64,000 nt of DNA from Leguminivora glycinivorella (taxonomy: Eukaryota > Arthropoda > Insecta > Lepidoptera > Tortricidae): NCBI RefSeq assembly GCF_023078275.1, contig NC_062979.1:9864502-9928501 (forward strand), written 5' to 3'. A program made the translations under genes and the position numbers. The notes beneath the pieces were generated by a model. That model worked only from the letters and a program-made list of their open reading frames with translations, was not told where the DNA came from and searched no databases. Positions within the stretch are counted from its first letter, which is position 1. Each line of letters opens with the position of its first letter. Shown in pieces: positions 58,201 through 64,000 of this stretch.

Positions 58201-58921
58201 GGTGTTTCTTTACATCAGTTCAGGGAAAATATCTCGTCATGTAAGAATATTTTATGAGAATAAGAAATAGTAAAAAACCTGTTACTGAAAAAATCTTCAT
58301 TGATTGGGCTCATGTTTTACTGGTGCATAAAATGCTGCTATTTCTTTATAAATAATCTAATGATATGCCAATTTAAATCTAGAAATTGGTTAGTTTTTTG
58401 TCTAATAAATGTGGGTTAGTTTTTTTACCTGTTAACTAAAGCTAAACCTGTAAGCAAAAATGAAGAAGTCATGAAAGCATGTTAAATGATACACCTCAAT
58501 TGTCTATTTTTTGACATTTAGATAAAAAAGAAATTGCAGTAAATTGTTACTTATAGGAAAACTCATATTCAATTAGAGATGTAATATATTATTGTTGACA
58601 TTGCTTAAATCTTGTTTTCATTATTTTATTCTTTCCTGTATACCATTATTAGATCATGAACTTTATACAAAACCACTATTCAAGGCATTCATAGGCTGAC
58701 ATAGAGGCACTTTTAAACTTTGGTCAATTAGAGATATTATTGCTTGATCTCTATTTGACCAGAAGTTTAACTGGCAGAGAATGTTTTCTGGCATCAAGTT
58801 ACCTTTTTGAACAATTTTTAGTGTGCAGTAATTATACTAAAGGTTAAAAAAAACATATATGCTTGTTCATATTTTATTTGAACAGTAAAATTAAATATAA
58901 TCACACAAAATAAATAAGTAA
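55217..58921. other. Rsk 3' untranslated region and spacer to AIMP1
   Basis: AT-rich sequence without any credible gene. A candidate polyadenylation signal AATAAA lies at 56668-56673. A decayed 'gccagtttgcactggc' repeat is near 55400. Rsk and AIMP1 are transcribed toward each other here. An AATAAA on the minus strand near 58870 could serve AIMP1. Confidence 0.5.
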
Positions 58922-59981
58922 CTATTTTACATGTACATCTTTTAGAGTGGCAGCAATAACTGGCCCTTTTCCAGGGACTACAAGGGGAGTTTCTTTATAG
59001 CAGGCAACTTTATCTGCATTTGTTTTAAGGTCTGGGGCACAGGTTTCAAAGATTTTCTTTTTGGGGTTCAACTGAGCTTCAGGCTCTCTTGGGTAGCCCT
59101 CACATGAGACCAGATCCCCAGGCACGGCTCCACTGGGTGGGATGAGAACTTCCACCTTTCCAGGTGATGAAGCACACATTACCATTGCTTCTGAAGTTAC
59201 ACCCCTCATCTAAAAATATGGAGAGATTAATTATTTCAAACACCATCACAAATAAATCATATTTTTGTTTGAATATTTCCCTTACCTTAACTGGTTTTAA
59301 ATTGCACAGTACCATAACAATCCTGTCTTTCATTTCATTAATAGGAACATGGTTTACGAGTCCAGACACAACAGTTCGAGGCTTCTCTTCCCCACAGTCA
59401 ATTTGTTCAACATACAATGAATCTGCATCGGGGTGTTTGTTGATTTCAATGATTTTACCAATTCGAAAATCTAGCTTGCTAACAGTAACTGGACTATCAG
59501 CAGCTGGGGGCGCAGCTGGTTTAGCCTTTTTAGAAGCATCCTTCTCTTTTTTCTCTTTTTTTGGTGCTGGCTCACTTTCAGGTTGCACTGGTAAAGTATC
59601 AAGTTTTACTGTCGAAGATGCTCGATTTGGTATTGGAATTTGCTTTTTACCATTCAATGTTTCCAGTCTAATAAGTTCCAGTTTAGTTTTTTCTACCTTT
59701 GCTGCCAGGATACCATTTTCTTGAGTAAGTTCTCTAATTTTTTCTTCGACTTTGATTTTTCTTATTTCTTCAAGCTGAAACAATACGTACAGGGTCAATA
59801 TTCGATATATTTACTAGATAAGATATACGAAAATTTCAAATCTGTTAGGAATAGTGTGGAAAAAATTAAAATTACAATAGATTGTTTAATCAGTCTACAA
59901 TACCTTGGTCTTCAACTCGGCGAGGCGCTTCTCTGCTGTTTCAGCATTATTTAATATTTTACAGACTATGTTTTGCGACAT
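58922..59981 (-). CDS. AIMP1: AIMP1 / p43 (aminoacyl-tRNA synthetase complex-interacting protein 1, EMAPII-like)
   Basis: Scaffold protein of the cytosolic multi-synthetase complex with a tRNA-binding C-terminus. Exons (minus): 59981-59904, 59774-59286, 59209-58922; phases 0/0, 284 residues. Residues 1 to about 70 are a heptad-rich coiled coil (LEEIRKIKVEEKIREL...), the part that binds arginyl-tRNA synthetase in homologues. A Lys/Pro/Ala-rich linker (EKKEKDASKKAKPAAPP) follows. From about residue 118 comes the EMAPII-type OB-fold: LDFRIGKI, HPDADSLYVEQID, TVVSGLVNH, NLKPVKMRG, then the C-terminal LNPKKKIFE. All are family signatures. Length is close to the human protein (about 310). Faces Scm head to head, about 1.2 kb apart. 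Confidence 0.95.
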
Positions 59982-60284
59982 TATACGTCTGAAAAATAAG
60001 TTTATCATGTATAAGTTCCCGAAATCAAGTCGAGCTTTACGATTATTTTCCTAACCTAGAAAATTAACAGAACAGGAACACAGCACGTCATATGGAGATT
60101 GACATTTATATGATTTGTATACTACAGCGTGTTAAGCGATGCCTCAAATAGTCAAAATAATGATTGTCAAACATTTTGTAAGCGACTTAACAGATTACCA
60201 TTCCGGACTGCGAACTTGGTGAAAATATGTCTGTCTCACTCTTAAAGTTGGAAACAAATTATGGGACGCGTCCGACGGACGCCG

Positions 60285-60465
60285 TCCATTGCCGCGATCT
60301 AGATTGAATATACGACCTTCAAACCTTCAAGAGCGTACACCCATCTTAAAGGCCAGCAACGCACCTCCAACATATCTGGTGTTTCGGGTGTCCATGGGCG
60401 GCAGTGATCGCTTACCATCAGGCGACCGGTCTACTCATTTGCCTCCTATCCCATAAAAAAAACAC
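60285..60465 (+). repeat. LINE 3' terminal fragment
   Basis: 'aaaggccagcaacgcacct', 'gtgtccatgggcggcagtgatc' and 'gcctcctatcccataaaaaaa' form the 3' end of a very common lepidopteran LINE. It lies between AIMP1 and Scm. Confidence 0.7.
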
Positions 60466-60587
60466 TGAATTATGCAAACTATCGGATCGCTGGATGTTTT
60501 TGTCAGCCGCAAGCCACGTCCTGTAAGACTGTGCACTCTTGCCGGACCCGTTCCATAAGTTGTTTCCTGCTGTAAGCTGTGTTCTTA

Positions 60588-60882
60588 AGCTTGGAACATA
60601 CTACGCGGACGTCCGTCGTAAATCGACCGCGGACGGGGATCTGGACAATGAAGCTAGGAACACACTACGCGGACGTCCGTCGTAAATCGACCGCGGACGG
60701 GAATCTGGACGATGGAAATACACATAACCGTGCAAACTATCGGTCGACGGACGCGGACGTGGCCTTGAGCGCACGGACGTCCGATCGAAATCTGGCTCTC
60801 TGGATGTTTTGTTCCGTGCACACTGATAGGTCGCGGTCGCGGTCGTTTTACGACGGACGTTCGCGTAGTATGTTCCTAGCTT
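60588..60882. repeat. MITE (family E, copy 2) with duplicated end
   Basis: The full element 60651-60882 has the same ends as 14332-14563, in opposite orientation. Directly before it, 60588-60650 is an extra copy of its first ~63 bases. About 300 bases upstream of the Scm start codon. Confidence 0.8.
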
Positions 60883-61179
60883 GATGCACGGCTATGTGTG
60901 GCACGCGCGCCACAAGTTTTATTCGGTGGGTACTCTGTTATAATGTTTAATAACATGACAAAAAATATTGCATTGTTTTTATTCCTGGCAACTTTGATAA
61001 AAGATCTATCATGGCCGTTTGTAGAACGGCGTCATAAATAGTATCTGTTTATTTGTGCGAAATAGTGATTTCTACTCATTGTAGTGTTTTTCTGTGGCAA
61101 ACTTTGATATCATGTGATTAGTGATATATTGTAGAATTGCGAATGTGCGATAATGTATTAAAAATCATATCGCGTAACG

Positions 61180-63606
61180 ATGTCAAACAATACAGTTGGC
61201 TCATCGGGGCCAGCTCCCGGCAAAATACGTGGACCTGGAAGACCACCGAAACGCACCTGCACATGGTGCGCTGAAAGTAAGACGCCTTTGAAGTACGTTT
61301 GGCCGACAGAAAACAGCAAAAAGGAGTTTTGTTCGGAAACGTGTCTATCAGAATTCAGGCAAGCGTATAGCAAAGGTGCATGTCTTCACTGCGACACGGT
61401 TATCCGAGGAAATGCTCCCTCGAACAGTAAGAACTTTTGTTCTACGTACTGTTTAAATAAATATCAAAAGAAAAATGAAAAACGGACGACCTCGCCGCAC
61501 TCTGGTAACGGACCTAACGGCTCCGAAAATCATTCTAATAACAACACAACTGGAACTTTCTATGATATTTATCAGACTTTTGATTGGGCGGAATATATGA
61601 AAGAGACGAATAGTACGGCCGCGCCGCAGGAATGTTTCAAACAAGCACCAATACCACCTGATAACGATTTTAAAATCAATATGAAGCTGGAGGCTCTGGA
61701 CCCGCGCAACTTGACATCGACGTGTATCGCGAGCGTAGTCGGCGTGCTGGGGCCACGGTTGCGGCTGCGGCTCGACGGCAGCGACAACAAGAATGACTTC
61801 TGGCGGCTCGTAGACGCGGGAGACATACACCCTATAGGGCATTGTGAGAAAAATGAAGGCATGCTTCAGCCTCCCCTAGGTTTTCGAATGAACGCAAGTA
61901 GCTGGCCAATGTTTTTGCTCAAAACACTCAATGGGGCAGAGATGGCCCCAGCAAAAGTGTTCCAACCTGAGCCGCCAACTCCCAAGACTAATATGTTTGT
62001 AGTTGGACAGAAACTAGAAGCAGTAGATAAAAAAAATCCTCAGCTCATTTGCTGTGCAACAATTGGAGCAGTAAGAAATGATCAGATCCATGTTAACTTT
62101 GATGGCTGGAGGGGCGCATTTGATTACTGGTGTAAATATGATTCAAGAGATATATTCCCTGTTGGCTGGTGTGCTAGGGCTGGCCATCCATTGCAGCCTC
62201 CAGGGCAAAAAAGTGCTACTACACCATCCAGGTATAGAAACATTAATACTATAATAAGTAGAAAATGTGTGTAATGGTGTTAAACCAATTTTTGACTCCT
62301 CAATATCCTATGATATGGGGCTGATTGAATTGAAGTTTTCTTATAAACAATTATATAAGAAAACTTTGATTCAATCAGCCTCATTCAATAGGGAACTTGA
62401 CTGTACTTAAAATAAAATATTTTATACCATGCATGAAATAAAGCATCAGATAAATATATGAAAAACATGGATAGAAGTTATTTTTAATCCAATTTCTATT
62501 TAATAAGTCAGGTAGAATTATATAAAGTAACTGAGTTGATTGTGACATTACTCAATTCGATTTCATTAATTTCATATTAGCAAGATGTTGAAATTCGTTT
62601 CGACAGTTCTTAAAAGAAAGCTGATTTGACTAGGAGGCAAGTAGCCTATTCATTCAATTCATATATCATAGGATACTGAGGAGTACAAAGTCTATATGTT
62701 CAGGATATTTTTTTAAATCAAAAACTGAAAATAAATTATCAAACTTGTTTATTCATCTTTCAGGTTTAAGTTTCGAACCAGTGGAATACCCAATCCAGCC
62801 TTACCAGAAGGTGGCTCCACGGGGGCTGGTAATTCTACCACTATCACATCAACACCTGCGGCAACTGTTAGGTTGCATATCCGCAGCGGCTGCTCCGGAG
62901 GCAGTAGTTCCTTACCCAGTGTGATCTCAGGCTCCGGCCCATCGGGGGCTGCAGAGGCTCTAGCTAAAGACTTGCTCAGTGTTCATCCTGACCCACAGAG
63001 GTTGACGCGGGCTATACTTACAGCATCTAGTAGCTATTCAAATATAAATAATGTACAGGTAATTATTACTTTTAGTAATGTAAAATTGTACATGAGACAT
63101 AGCTTTTTTAAGCAGAATAGGTTATTAAAACTTCACTCAAAAAACTATGAGGAGTAATTTTTAGTAGGGTTTATTGTTGTATGGATTTCATAAATAAGCT
63201 TTTTAGAAAATGCACTGTTAATAATTATGTTAGTAATATTCAAATAAAACATTAATCATCTATGCCTAAAACTATTCAACTCATAATTCATATTGAAATA
63301 CTTTTTAATTCAATACTAATACTAATACAGAATTTGAAGAATCTAGAGATGGATTATAGAACTGAAAATTAATGACTGTTCAATTGATTTCAGGTGTCAA
63401 CAGGTAGTAAGAATTACACAGTGAAAGTGCCATCAGAACTAACAGCCAATGAGTTGAAGAACTGGCTCAAAGCTGTGTGCGAGGGACTCAACTGTTGCTT
63501 GGGCATGATAGAGATTGACTCGGGGGATGCTGCAGGCCGGTCCTGTCAGTTGTGTGGAGAGTCCCCTTCAGAGAGTGTTTCTACAGCCGTTAAGAGGACT
63601 ACAAGT
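61180..63606 (+). CDS. Scm: Sex comb on midleg (Scm), Polycomb-group MBT protein, 5' three exons
   Basis: Nuclear repressor that links PRC1, PRC2 and PhoRC. Exons: 61180-62231, 62764-63058, 63394-63606 (the last donor could also be two bases earlier); about 520 residues, open to the right edge. Residues 16-25 have a GPGRPPKR AT-hook-like run. Two FCS-type zinc fingers are near residues 27-55 and 68-91 (CTWC...FCSETC; CLHC...FCSTYC). MBT repeat 1 runs about 134-233 (MKLEALDPRNLTSTCIASVV) and MBT repeat 2 about 242-342 (GQKLEAVDKKNPQLICC, then GWRGAFDYWC). Exon 3 encodes the KNYTVKVPSELTANELKNWL region found downstream in fly Scm. The C-terminal SAM domain is not in the window. The start ATG gives the expected short N-terminus before the AT-hook. 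Confidence 0.93.
62295..62690. repeat. Inverted-repeat element in Scm intron 1
   Basis: Outer ends 'ctcctcaatatcctatgatat' and inverse at about 62665-62688. An inner hairpin 62320-62380 has arms GGCTGATTGAATTGAAGTTT. The part around 62525-62640 ('gaaagctgatttgacta') is shared with 12045-12180 and, inverted, 21325-21440. Confidence 0.65.
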
Positions 63607-63627
63607 GTACGTTTTATTTATATAGTA

Positions 63628-63863
63628 CTAGCTTTTGCCCGCGGCTTCGCTCGCGTTAAAATTGCGGCATCCTCGATTCAAACGCCCACCTCCATTTTAG
63701 GGAAGTGGGGAGTTAGAAAGAGACAAAAAGTAGCCTACGTCACTCTCCATCCCTTCAACTATCTCCACAAAATCACGTCAGTTCGTCGCTCCGTTTTGCC
63801 CGTGAAAGACGGACAAACAAACAGACACACACACGCTTTCCCATTTATAATGTTAGTATGGAT
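63628..63863 (+). mobile_element. SINE-like element, family G (complete-looking copy)
   Basis: Starts 'ctagcttttgcccgcggctt', contains 'gaccgttttgcc'-type and 'aacagacacacacacg' segments and ends 'ataatgttagtatggat'. In Scm intron 3. The upstream frame reads into it only because no stop intervenes. Confidence 0.75.
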
Positions 63864-64000
63864 GCTTTACATCGTGACTACAGCCTAGAGCAGTGATAAC
63901 ATGCATTATTAGCATTATTATTCTTTATCACGCTGCCGTATTAGACAAAGACGGTTCTGTATCGTTGACTACATGGCTACAGAACGTTAGCAAATAGCTA

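Noticed and set aside
61180..62274. Scm exon 1 frame extending to the stop after 62231
   Set aside because: The last codons lie past a good donor (AG/GTATAG at 62231), and the phase matches the next exon at 62764.

Overview
The window is insect nuclear DNA, almost certainly from a ditrysian moth or butterfly. The coding exons match insect families, introns are short to medium with GT-AG borders, and the spaces between exons are crowded with repeats I recognise from Lepidoptera (the 'cccgcggcttcgc' SINE-like family, tRNA-headed SINEs, truncated non-LTR 3' ends, many fold-back and hAT-type elements). Gene models were built by hand from open frames, splice borders and codon phase; no search was run.

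Layout. 1-4203: a BEL/Pao LTR retrotransposon on the minus strand, running off the left edge, lying in an intron of Lsd1. 4864-7138 (-): 5' half of Lsd1 (KDM1A histone demethylase). 8859-10285 (-) and 12435-13519 (+): the two bursicon subunits, Burs and Pburs, head to head. 14840-16509 (+): Ste24 CAAX prenyl protease. 19400-26418 (-): an organic cation transporter of the major facilitator superfamily. 26440-32580: repeat-rich spacer with a degenerate LINE split by an hAT-type element. 32584-55216 (+): S6kII/Rsk, a 14-exon two-kinase ribosomal S6 kinase whose introns hold several nested mobile elements and whose C-terminal kinase exons carry two separate tandem partial-exon duplications. 58922-59981 (-): AIMP1 (p43/EMAPII-like). 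61180 to right edge (+): Scm, a Polycomb-group MBT protein, incomplete.

Functionally the genes are mostly unrelated housekeeping or developmental genes. The exception is Burs/Pburs, whose products form one neurohormone heterodimer. Lsd1 and Scm are both chromatin repressors but sit at opposite ends of the window.

The most distinctive signals are: (1) five graded copies of most of Rsk exon 13 and about 2.6 copies of most of exon 10; (2) four families of hAT-type non-autonomous elements, five copies in all, each with an exact 8-bp target duplication visible; (3) a 1.1-kb element with a 9-bp duplication inserted in the codons of a LINE's YADD catalytic motif; (4) a 6.1-kb element in Rsk intron 10 with inverted arms of about 0.85 kb, one arm split by a second inverted-repeat element; (5) an uninterrupted BEL/Pao reading frame with a likely tRNA-Tyr primer site and an unusual protease motif.
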